Assembly (NCBI GenBank): GCA_002172485.2
Contig: NHFP02000006.1
Coordinates: 18,927-68,124 of the forward strand
Source: Crocinitomicaceae bacterium TMED114
GTDB lineage: Bacteria > Bacteroidota > Bacteroidia > Flavobacteriales_D > Sanyastnellaceae
Direction: 5' to 3'
DNA: 49,198 nucleotides
Shown: piece by piece, positions 16,090-24,399 of the stretch
Position numbering within the stretch: the first letter of the stretch is position 1
Layout: each line of letters begins with the position of its first letter
The notes under the pieces: model-generated
Seen by the model: only the letters and a program-made list of their open reading frames with translations
Told to the model about the DNA's origin: nothing
Database searches by the model: none
Translations under genes and position numbers: made by a program

Positions 16090-17030
16090 GCGGCCTCGGT
16101 GTTGGACCCCGCCGCATTCACGGCTTGGATGAACAGAGACTCCATGGTGGGGCGGACCTTGACGAATTCCAGCACATCCACAGAAGAAGACAGGGCCTGC
16201 AGCACACCGGCAGTCTGAGCGGGGTCGCGTAGCCGGAGGTGGGCCCGTCTCACGCCGTCCGCCACATCGGGCTCGATGCGATCCAGGTGTGCCCCGGCAC
16301 CCAGCGCGTTGGTGAACGCAAGGTCATTGCCCCGAAAGACGACTTCTTGCTCGCCGGCCCACCCTTCTTCGCGAAGGACGTCTGCCTTTCCGGACAAGAC
16401 CACTTCCCCTCCATGCAACAGGACCACCTCGTCACAGAGGCGCTCCACACTCGGCATGTCGTGGGTCGACAGTAAGATCGACGTCCCCGATTCGGCCAAA
16501 TCCCGCACCGCATCGATGATCCGGCGGGCGTTGATGGGGTCGAATCCACTCAGCGGCTCATCGAGAATGAGCAGTGCCGGCTCATGCACCACGGTGCAGA
16601 TGAACTGGATTTTCTGGGCCATGCCCTTCGAGATGTCGGAGACCTTTCGGTCCCACCATCCGGCCACTTCAAGGCGCTCGAACCAACCCTTCAAGGCCCG
16701 GACAGCATCGGCTTTGTCCATGCCTTTGAGCCGGGCAAAGTACACGGCCTGCTCGCCCACCTTCATGTCCTTGTACAAACCGCGCTCCTCTGGGAGGTAC
16801 CCTACCCCGCGGACGGCTTCACGTGACCAGGGGTGGCCGCCAATCCGGATGGAGCCAGCATCCGGCTCGACAATGCCCATGACACTGCGAATGAGCGTGG
16901 ACTTTCCTGCCCCGTTCGGGCCGAGCAGGCCCATGATAGAGCCCGGTTTGACATCCAAGTTGACGCCTTTCAAGACGCGCTGGGGCCCGTAGGCCTTTTC
17001 CAATTTCCTGATGTCGAGGGCGTGTGTCAT
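16086..17030 (-). CDS. ABC transporter ATP-binding protein
   Basis: 314 residues. Walker A GPNGAGKS (37-44), signature region SDISKGMAQKIQF (degenerate LSGGQ, as usual in NatA-type ATPases), Walker B LLILDEPLSGFDP and switch histidine STHDM are all present. The extra C-terminal 100 residues form the regulatory domain common to NatA-like proteins. It forms an exporter with the permease encoded next. Its ATG overlaps the stop of dnaJ (17028-17032), placing the exporter in the same transcription unit as grpE and dnaJ. Confidence 0.94.
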   Translation of the reverse strand: MTHALDIRKLEKAYGPQRVLKGVNLDVKPGSIMGLLGPNGAGKSTLIRSVMGIVEPDAGSIRIGGHPWSREAVRGVGYLPEERGLYKDMKVGEQAVYFARLKGMDKADAVRALKGWFERLEVAGWWDRKVSDISKGMAQKIQFICTVVHEPALLILDEPLSGFDPINARRIIDAVRDLAESGTSILLSTHDMPSVERLCDEVVLLHGGEVVLSGKADVLREEGWAGEQEVVFRGNDLAFTNALGAGAHLDRIEPDVADGVRRAHLRLRDPAQTAGVLQALSSSVDVLEFVKVRPTMESLFIQAVNAAGSNTEAA

Positions 17031-18142
17031 CAGCTGAACATGTCCCGCACGCGGTCAAAAAAACCTGTGTCGCGGGCGTCCGGATTGGGCTGGAAGTTGG
17101 CCGCTTCGCGCCAGCTTTCCAAGGTTTTGCGCTCCTCGGCCGTCAATTCCTGGGGGGTCCACACGTTGAGGTTCACCAGCAAATCGCCTCGGCCGTAACT
17201 GTCCACGGAGGGCAGCCCCTTGCCCTTGAGGCGGACAATCTTGCCGCCTTGCGTGCCAGGTTCGATGCGAATCTTGGCCTTGCCCGAGAGCAGGGGAATC
17301 TCCACCTGGGACCCGAGGGTCGCGTCGATGAAGGAAATGTGGTGGTCGAGGTGGAGGTTGCGTCCGTTGCGGGTGAAGTCGTCGTGGTCAGCTTCGCGAA
17401 TCTGGACCAGCAAGTCGCCAGGAATGCCGCCTGCCGGGGCTGCATTGCCCTTGCCGCGCAGGTTGAGCTGCATCCCGTCTTCCACGCCAGCGGGAATTTC
17501 GATGTCCACCACCGTCTCCTCCCTACGCAAACCGTGTTGGTCCGCATTCTTCGGCTTGGACTTGACACTGCGGCCCAGTCCGCCACAGGAAGGACAGGTG
17601 GATGCAGTCTGCATCTGACCGAGAATGGTGTTGCGCACCTGCCGCACCTGACCGGTGCCGTTGCATTGCCGGCAGGTGTCGTACTCGACGCCTTCCGCCT
17701 GGACGAGCCGGAACACCTTGACTTTCTTGGTCACGCCCTCGGCGATTTCCTCCAAGGTCAACTGCACCTTGATCCGCAGGTTGGAGCCTTTGGTGCGACG
17801 GGGACCGCGGGGGCCGCCACCGCCAAACGCATCTCCAAAAGCACCGCCGAAGATGTCTCCGAACTGGCTGAAGATGTCGTCCATGTTCATGCCGGCACCA
17901 CCGCCGCCTGCGGCACCGCCCACACCGGCATGGCCGAAGCGGTCGTACTTGGCCCGCTTCTGCTGGTCACTCAGAACCTCATAGGCCTCGGCTGCCTCCT
18001 TGAAACGCCCTTCCGCATCCGCGTTGTCGGGGTTCTTGTCGGGGTGGTACTTGATGGCCAGCTTCCGATAGGCCTTCTTGATGTCGGCCTCCGAGGCGCC
18101 CCGGTCGACGCCGAGGATTTCGTAGTAATCGCGCTTGGACAT
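17030..18142 (-). CDS. dnaJ: Chaperone DnaJ (flavobacterial form with a single zinc centre)
   Basis: 370 residues. The J domain (1-68) has HPD at 33-35. A Gly/Phe-rich linker (71-110) follows, then a zinc region with only two CxxCxGxG motifs (Cys157/160 and Cys183/186) instead of four, then two beta-sandwich substrate domains and the C-terminal dimerisation part. The two missing motifs are those that pair into zinc centre 1; the remaining two correspond to centre 2. It is a co-chaperone of DnaK. It lies 8 bp after grpE, so the pair is an operon. From memory other Flavobacteriia share the reduced zinc region, so this looks lineage-typical rather than damaged. Confidence 0.96.
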   Translation of the reverse strand: MSKRDYYEILGVDRGASEADIKKAYRKLAIKYHPDKNPDNADAEGRFKEAAEAYEVLSDQQKRAKYDRFGHAGVGGAAGGGGAGMNMDDIFSQFGDIFGGAFGDAFGGGGPRGPRRTKGSNLRIKVQLTLEEIAEGVTKKVKVFRLVQAEGVEYDTCRQCNGTGQVRQVRNTILGQMQTASTCPSCGGLGRSVKSKPKNADQHGLRREETVVDIEIPAGVEDGMQLNLRGKGNAAPAGGIPGDLLVQIREADHDDFTRNGRNLHLDHHISFIDATLGSQVEIPLLSGKAKIRIEPGTQGGKIVRLKGKGLPSVDSYGRGDLLVNLNVWTPQELTAEERKTLESWREAANFQPNPDARDTGFFDRVRDMFS

Positions 18143-18150
18143 GGACTGGA

Positions 18151-18726
18151 TCAGTTGCCGACCACCACTTTGGCGAAGCGGAGTACGCTGTCATGAAGCT
18201 TGTAACCGGGCTCCACGACGTCGACCACCTTGCCCTTGAGATCCTCGCTCGGTGCGGGAATCTGGGTGATGGCCTCGTGGAGGTCGGTGTCGAATTCGGC
18301 GCCTTTGGCTTCCATGCGCAGTACACCCCGGGCTTCGAGGATGCCCCGCATTTTCTGTCCGATGAGCCGATATCCTTCCTGAATCTGGGCGAGGTCTTGC
18401 CCTTCGCCGGCGGCCTCGGCCCGCTCGAAGTCGTCGAGGACGGTCAACATCGCCTCGCTCAGATCGCGGCCGGCGCTGCGCACCAAATCGGCACGCTCCC
18501 GCATCGTCCGCTTCCGGAAATTGTCGAATTCGGCGTACAGTCGCAGGTACTTGTCCCGCCAGGCCTCTTCCTCTTCGTTCAACGCCTCACTTGACGCAGG
18601 CTCCCCGTCGGACTCGGCGCCGTCGGCATGGGACTCCTCAGCATTCGGCACTTGGGCCTCCTGCTCTTCGGATTCGGGCGCGGTGTCTTGGGTGTCCGCG
18701 GTGTAGCGGGGCTTCTCCTCGTTCAT
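18151..18726 (-). CDS. grpE: Nucleotide exchange factor GrpE
   Basis: 191 residues from the ATG at 18726. An acidic low-complexity N-terminus (about 1-60) precedes the long dimer helix ([23 protein letters not shown]) and the C-terminal beta domain with the signature [28 protein letters not shown]. It releases ADP from DnaK. A second ATG at 18738 would add four residues and is equally possible: a near-consensus box CAAATTCG (18753-18746) ends 7 nt before it. dnaJ follows at once. The 127 bp upstream carry repeated TGTCAG hexamers, listed separately. Confidence 0.95.
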   Translation of the reverse strand: MNEEKPRYTADTQDTAPESEEQEAQVPNAEESHADGAESDGEPASSEALNEEEEAWRDKYLRLYAEFDNFRKRTMRERADLVRSAGRDLSEAMLTVLDDFERAEAAGEGQDLAQIQEGYRLIGQKMRGILEARGVLRMEAKGAEFDTDLHEAITQIPAPSEDLKGKVVDVVEPGYKLHDSVLRFAKVVVGN

Positions 18727-18800
18727 GGCGTGCAGCATGGGATTGCGAATTTGAACCACCCTGTCCAATGCACGTGCCATCCCCTGCGGGACAGACATCG

Positions 18801-18857
18801 TGACAGGGTGCACGACCGGCTGTCAGTCGAAGCGACCGAACCTGTCAGGCGTGTCAG
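18801..18857. promoter_or_regulatory. Cluster of TGTCAG hexamers upstream of grpE-dnaJ
   Basis: Three direct copies of TGTCAG (plus-strand positions 18821, 18843, 18852) and one inverted copy, TGACAG (18801), lie within 57 bp of the grpE leader. The 18852 copy overlaps the 3' end of the TlpA-like gene. Such clustering could be an operator, but no known heat-shock element (for example CIRCE) is present. Confidence 0.25.
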
Positions 18858-19399
18858 AGCTTGGCGACGTGCTGGTCGATCTGAATGTGGAGCTCCATGC
18901 CCCGAAGGTTCTTGGCGACAATGATGCCGTTCTCATCCACAAGAAAGCTCATGGGAATGCTGCTGACCCCATACAGTGCGGCGGCTTCGCTGTCCCATCC
19001 GCCGAGGTCGCTGCCATGCCAATCCCAACCCAATTCGTCCTGCTTGATCGCCTTTTCCCAGCTCTCCTGCTTGCGGTCCAGGGAAACGCTGGCCACGGTG
19101 AATCCATCGGCCGACTTGAACTTGGCCTTCCGGTACTTCTTGTAGGCGTTCACCACATTGGGGTTCTCCCGGCGACAAGGGCCACACCAACTGGCCCAGA
19201 AGTCCACCAACACCAGTTGACCGCGGAGGTCACTGAGTCGAACTTGATCCCCATCGACCCCTTGAAGGATCAGCTCTGGTGCGAGGTCGCCCACACTGGA
19301 CCCGATGCGGCGCTCATCTTGGGCGGACACTGGAAGCGCGAGGGCAAGGACAACCGTGGTCAGCGCCACGGAAAAACGGGGGAGGGAGAGAAGACGCAT
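18854..19399 (-). CDS. TlpA/ResA-like periplasmic thioredoxin
   Basis: 181 residues. The signal peptide ends near PVSAQ (residue 27). The thioredoxin fold has the redox motif WCGPC (71-75), LVDFWASWCGPCRREN context and a cis-proline in SSIPMSF. The insert before the central beta strand is typical of AhpC/TSA-like TlpA proteins. It is predicted to reduce disulfides in the periplasm, as in cytochrome c maturation. The ATG at 19399 is chosen over an in-frame TTG at 19411. It lies 42 bp downstream of murA on the same strand. Confidence 0.92.
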   Translation of the reverse strand: MRLLSLPRFSVALTTVVLALALPVSAQDERRIGSSVGDLAPELILQGVDGDQVRLSDLRGQLVLVDFWASWCGPCRRENPNVVNAYKKYRKAKFKSADGFTVASVSLDRKQESWEKAIKQDELGWDWHGSDLGGWDSEAAALYGVSSIPMSFLVDENGIIVAKNLRGMELHIQIDQHVAKL

Positions 19400-19441
19400 T
19401 TGAAGAGACAATTTACGGTTTGAACGGCGGGCGGACCCGAC

Positions 19442-20755
19442 TCAGTCTGCGAGGCGCTCAATGTGGGCGCCCAAGGCGCGCAGGCGGTGCTCGATGTACT
19501 GGTAACCGCGGTCGATCTGGCCGATGTTGTGAATGGTGGAACGGCCCTCTGCGCTCAAAGCAGCCATCAAGAGCGACACCCCGGCACGGATGTCCGGCGA
19601 CGTCATGGTGACCCCGCGCAATGGCGCCTTGCGGTCGAGGCCGATGACAGTGGCGCGGTGGGGATCACAAAGAATGATCTGGGCCCCCATGTCGATGAGC
19701 TTGTCCACGAAAAAGAGGCGGGACTCGAACATCTTCTGGTGGACCAACACGCTGCCCCGGGCCTGCGTGGCGGTGACGAGGAGGATGGACAGCAGGTCTG
19801 GGGTGAATCCCGGCCAAGGTGCATCGGCCACGGTCAGGATGGACCCGTCGATGAAAGTGTCAATCTCGTAGTGCTTCTGGTACGGGACATAGAGATCCTC
19901 TCCGCGGCGCTCGACTTGGATGCCCATGCGCTGGAACACCCGCGGAATCTGGCCCAAATCGTCCCAACTGACGTCCTTGATGGTCAGCTCGCCCTGGGTC
20001 ATGGCCGCCATGCCGATGAAACTGCCGATTTCGATCATGTCGGGCAAGCAACGGTGGTCGCATCCACCGAGGGATTCGACGCCCTCAATGATGAGGAGAT
20101 TGGATCCGACCCCGGAAATCCGGCCGCCCATGCTGTTGATCATTTTACAGAGCTGCTGCAAATAGGGCTCGCACGCGGCGTTGTAGATGGTGGTGGTGCC
20201 CTTGGCGAGGACCGCGGCCATGACGATGTTGGCCGTGCCCGTTACCGAAGCCTCGTCGAGCAACATGTGGCTGCCCTTCAATCCATCCGGCGCCTCGGCG
20301 CGGTAGAAGCTTTCGCCGGCATCGTACCGGAACGTCGCCCCGAGGTTCTCGAATCCAATGAAGTGGGTGTCCATCCGGCGGCGGCCGATTTTGTCTCCGC
20401 CAGGCTTGCTCATGTAGCCCTTGCCAAACCGGGACAGCAAGGGACCCATCACCATAACACTGCCGCGCAGCCCACTGCCTTTTTGACGGAATTCGGCACT
20501 TTCGAGGTAATCGAGGTTGACGTCATCGGCCTGGAAACGGAAGGACCCCGCATCCAGCTTCTCCACCTTGACCCCCATGGAGGAGAGCAGGTCAATGAGC
20601 CGGTTGACATCCACGATGTCCGGCAGATTGGAAATCGTCACGGGCTCCGCCGTCAGCAGGACGGCACAGACCACCTGAAGGGCCTCATTCTTGGCCCCTT
20701 GGGGCGTGATGGATCCATTGAGGGGATGCCCTCCTTCGATGACGAATGTGCCCAT
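19442..20755 (-). CDS. murA: UDP-N-acetylglucosamine 1-carboxyvinyltransferase
   Basis: 437 residues. It transfers enolpyruvate from PEP to UDP-GlcNAc, the first committed step of peptidoglycan synthesis. The EPSP-synthase-like repeats are visible, with GAKNEALQV at the N-terminus, the VMGPLLSRFG segment, ASVTGTANIVMAAVLAKG and the C-terminal QIDRGYQYIEHRLRALGA. In the flexible active-site loop the usual Cys of PGGCxIG is Asp121 (SKPGGDKIGRRR; codon at 20395-20393). That Cys is the residue alkylated by fosfomycin; an Asp there keeps activity in several characterised bacteria and gives resistance. The ATG at 20755 follows from the family N-terminus (MGTFVIEGG). Confidence 0.97.
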   Translation of the reverse strand: MGTFVIEGGHPLNGSITPQGAKNEALQVVCAVLLTAEPVTISNLPDIVDVNRLIDLLSSMGVKVEKLDAGSFRFQADDVNLDYLESAEFRQKGSGLRGSVMVMGPLLSRFGKGYMSKPGGDKIGRRRMDTHFIGFENLGATFRYDAGESFYRAEAPDGLKGSHMLLDEASVTGTANIVMAAVLAKGTTTIYNAACEPYLQQLCKMINSMGGRISGVGSNLLIIEGVESLGGCDHRCLPDMIEIGSFIGMAAMTQGELTIKDVSWDDLGQIPRVFQRMGIQVERRGEDLYVPYQKHYEIDTFIDGSILTVADAPWPGFTPDLLSILLVTATQARGSVLVHQKMFESRLFFVDKLIDMGAQIILCDPHRATVIGLDRKAPLRGVTMTSPDIRAGVSLLMAALSAEGRSTIHNIGQIDRGYQYIEHRLRALGAHIERLAD

Positions 20756-20886
20756 GATGCAATCGGTGTTTGCCTTCCAAGTTGGCTCGAGAGACGGCCG
20801 CATCGAACGGGCGCGTCAGGGGTTTTCGACAAGCCCTCCGGGGCAGGCGGGTCCCTTCGAAACGGGGTCGGTCCTGCCGACTGGGT

Positions 20887-21534
20887 TCAGCGCTTGCGCT
20901 TGCCGCCCCGGTGCTGGCGGAAGTTGTTGGAGGTCTTCCGCTTGCTTTTGAGAATCTCACTCGAGGACACCAGCTCCTTTTCCGCTGGAACGTCCAGAAC
21001 GCCGCCGGACATCTCGCGCAACTGCGCCCGGATGAGGGCATCTTCCACAGCGCCCTTGTTCCAGGTGAGGTACTGTCGCTTGAGCAGGTTGGCGATCATC
21101 ATGGCCAGGGCTGAGCGCTCCTCCCCTTCGGGCATGGCGATGGCCTTGGCGATGAGATCTTCGACAATGCGTCCGTAGAACGAAGGGCGTTTGCCGACTT
21201 GAGTGTAGGCGAGGGCCTCGGGACCCGGATCCTCCTCTGCTTTGGGCGGAACCGGGAACGGTGAATCGATGTCCAATTGCCAATTGGCCATGATGTGGAG
21301 GTGGCCCCACAGCTTCTCCTCGTGGTCGGGCATCTCCTTGGATCCGGGCACCAACGTGCGCATCACACTCACGATGGCCGTGGCACAGCGCGTGCGCTCC
21401 GCCTTGTCCTCGATGGTGATGCAGTGCGCGATCATCTCGTGCACCACGCGTCCGTACTCGGGGATGGCGATGTGGGGGCGGCGGCTGTTGTAGGTCAGGC
21501 CGTCAAAGGCCGCAGTGGTCGGGGTCGTGGGCAT
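20887..21534 (-). CDS. DUF4290 domain-containing protein
   Basis: 215 residues. The core LTYNSRRPHIAIPEYGRVVHEMIAHCITIEDKAERTRCA and the following LWGHLHIMANWQLDIDSPFPVP match the Bacteroidota-restricted DUF4290 family, which I know as a usual neighbour of murA, as here. The C-terminal 40 residues are basic and low in complexity, ending in a Lys/Arg/Gly-rich tail (GGKRKR), suggestive of nucleic-acid contact. Function is unknown. No signal peptide. The ATG at 21534 is preferred; a TTG at 21564 would add ten residues. The 131 bp between its stop and murA contain no clear terminator or promoter box. Confidence 0.85.
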   Translation of the reverse strand: MPTTPTTAAFDGLTYNSRRPHIAIPEYGRVVHEMIAHCITIEDKAERTRCATAIVSVMRTLVPGSKEMPDHEEKLWGHLHIMANWQLDIDSPFPVPPKAEEDPGPEALAYTQVGKRPSFYGRIVEDLIAKAIAMPEGEERSALAMMIANLLKRQYLTWNKGAVEDALIRAQLREMSGGVLDVPAEKELVSSSEILKSKRKTSNNFRQHRGGKRKR

Positions 21535-21579
21535 GTCGCGATGGACTGGAAATGAGGGATTCAAAGTCGAACCGGGGAC

Positions 21580-22380
21580 TCAGCGCTTCTTGAAGGTCTC
21601 GGACCGCGCGCCGAAGTTGACGTAATACTCGCCACGTGCAAGATAGCGCAGGATGGCATTGTCACCATGACCGCTCAACACGACTGTGCCGTATTGGTCG
21701 ACGATCTCGTATTGGGTCGGCTCCGAAAAGCGCATGGTGGCCGATTTCGAATCGTACTCGAATGCCACTTCGGGCACTTCTGCGAAGAAGCCGGCTTCTC
21801 CTTTGATGGCGAGGGCCCCATCCGGAGCGAGGTGGGTCAACCGCAACAAGTTCTCACCGCGAATCGGCTGGATACGGGTTTGGTAATGGCGTTCGCCTTC
21901 TCCCCCTTGCCCATCGATGCGGACGACATCGACCCATTTGCCCCACTTGAACTGCTGCAGGACATAGGGCATTCGACCCCGCTCATCCGCGGAGGTCCAA
22001 GCCACCTCTCCCGTCGGCACCACCTTGAAGTCGACCAGTTCGAACCCCGGGGACGGCGCGATGACTTCCGGATTCAACACGCGCGGGGTACACCCCGGAC
22101 GGTGCATGAGCCGGATGGCCACCCCCTTGCCCAGCGCAATGCCCTGGCCCCTCAAGTCGATCTCAAACGCGTGCGAATTGACCTGATCTGCGGTCAACCT
22201 GCCGTTGACCCGCACTTCATAGCAACAGAATCCCACCCCATCGGGATTGGTCTCATTGACCACGAGGGGGTTCTCCCCTTGGTATGACCCGCTCAGCTCC
22301 ACCACCTCTTGGGCGTGACCGGCCAAACTGGACAACATGCCCCAGCAGAGGGCAGCCATAAGAGGAGCGCTCTTGGACAC
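21580..22380 (-). CDS. Secreted protein of unknown function
   Basis: 266 residues with a signal peptide (hydrophobic LMAALCWGMLSSLAGHAQ). The mature protein is predicted to be mostly beta: alternating polar and hydrophobic stretches, four cysteines including a Cys-Cys pair (GFCCYEV), and a final repeat-like unit QYEIVDQYGTVVLSGHG and YYVNFGARSETFKKR that resembles small surface sandwich domains. No family recognised. The GTG at 22380 is supported by an exact TAGTTTCG box ending 4 nt upstream. It heads the minus-strand block with DUF4290 and murA, divergent from the two-component genes. Confidence 0.75.
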   Translation of the reverse strand: MSKSAPLMAALCWGMLSSLAGHAQEVVELSGSYQGENPLVVNETNPDGVGFCCYEVRVNGRLTADQVNSHAFEIDLRGQGIALGKGVAIRLMHRPGCTPRVLNPEVIAPSPGFELVDFKVVPTGEVAWTSADERGRMPYVLQQFKWGKWVDVVRIDGQGGEGERHYQTRIQPIRGENLLRLTHLAPDGALAIKGEAGFFAEVPEVAFEYDSKSATMRFSEPTQYEIVDQYGTVVLSGHGDNAILRYLARGEYYVNFGARSETFKKR

Positions 22381-22384
22381 GGCC

Positions 22385-22425
22385 CGAAACTACGAAACCC
22401 GCCCCACCGACCCCGCGTACCTTCG
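22385..22425. promoter_or_regulatory. Divergent -7 boxes, each 4 nt from its start codon
   Basis: Minus-strand TAGTTTCG (22392-22385) ends four bases before the GTG at 22380. Plus-strand TACCTTCG (22418-22425) ends four bases before the GTG at 22430. Both match TAnnTTYG exactly and together decide the two GTG starts. Transcripts from both would be leaderless or nearly so. Confidence 0.6.
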
Positions 22426-22429
22426 TGGA

Positions 22430-23698
22430 GTGACGCGACAACGAATTCGACTGCTCATCGTGACCGGCCTCCTGTCCATTGGGGGCACCCTCGTGCTGCA
22501 ACTCATTTGGTTGCGCCAAGCCATTGACCTTGGCGAACGGGAGTTCAATGACCGGGTGGTCATCGCACTCACGGAAGTCGTGGACCGCGTGCAGGCCATG
22601 CGTGGGGACAGTGCCGTGGTCGAGCCCGTCCGCCAGGAAGCCTCGAACTATTTCGTGGCCAACCTCAACGACACCCTGCACCCCTATCTCCTCGAATCGC
22701 TGCTCCGCGAATCGTTTGAAAGTGCCGCCCTCGATGTTCCCTTCGATTACGCGATCTACGATTGTTTCAGCGACAGCATCGTCTATGGCGGCCGGGTCGG
22801 AGGGGCCAAAACCGATGCGCCCCGCCCACCGCGGTTCGATCAGGACGGCCACTATTTCGGCATCCGGTTCACTGGCCGCCGGGCAGATGTGGTCATGTCC
22901 CTCGATCGCTGGATACTGGCGAGCCTGCTTCAAATCCTGGTGCTGGGCACCTTCGTGTATGCCATCGTGATTGTGTTGCGCCAGAAACGGCTGTCCGAGG
23001 TCCAGGAAAACTTCATCAACAACATGACCCACGAGTTCAAGACGCCCATTGCGTCCATTGAATCGGGGGCGCAATTGCTGCAAAGGGAGGACATCGGCGG
23101 TGACTCGGAGGCTCGAAAGCGCTATCTCGAACTCATTCTCAATGAAAACCTCCGCATGCGGAGACAAGTAGACAAGGTGATGGAAATGGCGGTGCTCGAA
23201 CAGAGCACGCAGGTCTTGGAACGCGAGCGCATCCAGCTGGACGATTGGGTCCAGACCGCCGAGACCTCGATCCGTCCCACCCTCGAACAACAGGAGGGCC
23301 GGTTGACCGTCGACATCGCCGACAGGGCGGCAAACCACGCCATCGTAGGAGACCGCACCCACCTCGTAGGGGTGCTGCGCAACCTGCTGGACAACGCGGT
23401 GCGCTACAGCGGAGATGCCCCACCCGATCTGGAGCTGCGGCTCCAAACGGATTCCGAGACTGGGACCGGCATGCTCGACGTCGCCGACCGCGGTGTGGGC
23501 GTACCGGAGGCGCACAGGGAGCGCATTTTCGAACGGTTTCACCGCGTGCCCACCGGCGACCGTCACGACGTGAAAGGCTTTGGACTCGGACTGCATTATG
23601 TGCGCACCATTCTCGATGCCCACGGCGCCACCGTTGAATGCCTGCCGCGGCCCGGTGGAGGGTCTTTGTTCCGGGTTCAGTTCCCCCTCGCCACATGA
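22430..23698 (+). CDS. Two-component sensor histidine kinase
   Basis: 422 residues from a GTG at 22430. Transmembrane helices at about 6-28 and 162-183 enclose a periplasmic sensor of about 130 residues with no recognised fold. The kinase core has an H-box (MTHEFKTPIASI, phospho-acceptor His201), N-box (LLDNAVRYSG), G1 DVADRGVGVP and G2 GFGLGLHYV. There is no HAMP domain between TM2 and the H-box. The next gene, an OmpR-family regulator, overlaps the stop by 4 bp (ATGA), so the two form a classical pair like RprX/RprY of Bacteroides. The signal is unknown; the divergent secreted protein is a possible target. Confidence 0.94.
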   Translation: MTRQRIRLLIVTGLLSIGGTLVLQLIWLRQAIDLGEREFNDRVVIALTEVVDRVQAMRGDSAVVEPVRQEASNYFVANLNDTLHPYLLESLLRESFESAALDVPFDYAIYDCFSDSIVYGGRVGGAKTDAPRPPRFDQDGHYFGIRFTGRRADVVMSLDRWILASLLQILVLGTFVYAIVIVLRQKRLSEVQENFINNMTHEFKTPIASIESGAQLLQREDIGGDSEARKRYLELILNENLRMRRQVDKVMEMAVLEQSTQVLERERIQLDDWVQTAETSIRPTLEQQEGRLTVDIADRAANHAIVGDRTHLVGVLRNLLDNAVRYSGDAPPDLELRLQTDSETGTGMLDVADRGVGVPEAHRERIFERFHRVPTGDRHDVKGFGLGLHYVRTILDAHGATVECLPRPGGGSLFRVQFPLAT

Positions 23699-24396
23699 GC
23701 TTGACGGCCCACATCCTGCTCGTGGAAGACGACCCCAGCTTGGGGCTGTTGCTCCATGACCTGCTTCGCCTCGAAGGCCACAAAGTGGAGTTGCTTCGCG
23801 ACGGACGGGAAGTCATGCCTGCCTTTGCAAAAGGGGGCTTTAATCTCGCCGTGCTCGACGTGATGCTGCCTGGCAAAGACGGATTCGAATTGGCACAGGA
23901 GCTGAGGCGCGTGTCCCCCGACTTGCCCATCCTCATGCTCACCGCGCGGGATCGGGTGGAAGACCGGGTGCGCGGATTGAGGGCAGGGGCTGACGATTAC
24001 GTCATCAAGCCCTTCAACAACGAAGAATTGCTGCTGCGCATCCAAGCGCTGATCAAACGCACCGAGCGTCAAGCCAAGGACGACGGCCCGCGGATTTTAG
24101 AGGTGGGCATGCTTCGGTATGACCCGGAGTCCTATCTCCTGCAGTGGCCAGGTGGAGAGCAACACCTCACCCGAAAAGAAGGGGACGTGCTGAAATTGTT
24201 GATGCAGCGCATCGGACGCACCACAGAACGGGACCTCATCACCCGCATGGTCTGGGGAGAATCCGGCCACTTTGTGGGCCGCAGCATGGACGTCTACATC
24301 GCCCGGTTGCGCAAAATCCTCAAGGTCGACCCCACCGTGCGTCTCGACACCCTGCACGGCGTCGGGTTCCGATTGGAATGTCTGGCCGAGGACTGA
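23695..24396 (+). CDS. OmpR/PhoB-family response regulator
   Basis: 233 residues. The receiver domain has acidic EDD near residue 11, phospho-acceptor Asp55 (AVLDVMLPGKDG), LTAR and IKPF with the conserved lysine. A winged-helix DNA-binding domain follows (LTRKEGDVLKLLMQ, then MDVYIARLRKIL and GVGFRLE), typical of OmpR/PhoB. It is the cognate regulator of the overlapping histidine kinase. The start ATG lies inside the kinase stop (23695). It ends 3 bp before the stop of the convergent arylsulfotransferase-like gene. Confidence 0.95.
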   Translation: MSLTAHILLVEDDPSLGLLLHDLLRLEGHKVELLRDGREVMPAFAKGGFNLAVLDVMLPGKDGFELAQELRRVSPDLPILMLTARDRVEDRVRGLRAGADDYVIKPFNNEELLLRIQALIKRTERQAKDDGPRILEVGMLRYDPESYLLQWPGGEQHLTRKEGDVLKLLMQRIGRTTERDLITRMVWGESGHFVGRSMDVYIARLRKILKVDPTVRLDTLHGVGFRLECLAED

Positions 24397-24399
24397 GAG

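Noticed and set aside
17030-18142. Damaged or pseudogene dnaJ because of missing zinc motifs
   Set aside because: Frame and flanks are intact, and both halves of the same zinc centre are missing together, which fits a lineage form rather than decay.
18727-18853. HrcA/CIRCE heat-shock operator before grpE
   Set aside because: The TTAGCACTC-N9-GAGTGCTAA pattern is absent; only the TGTCAG cluster is seen.
20756-20886. Extra small gene or terminator between DUF4290 and murA
   Set aside because: No open frame with protein-like composition and no convincing hairpin; I see nothing definite in these 131 bp.
19463-21178. 571-residue open frame on the plus strand
   Set aside because: Antisense to murA and DUF4290, composition typical of a mirror frame, no recognisable domain.
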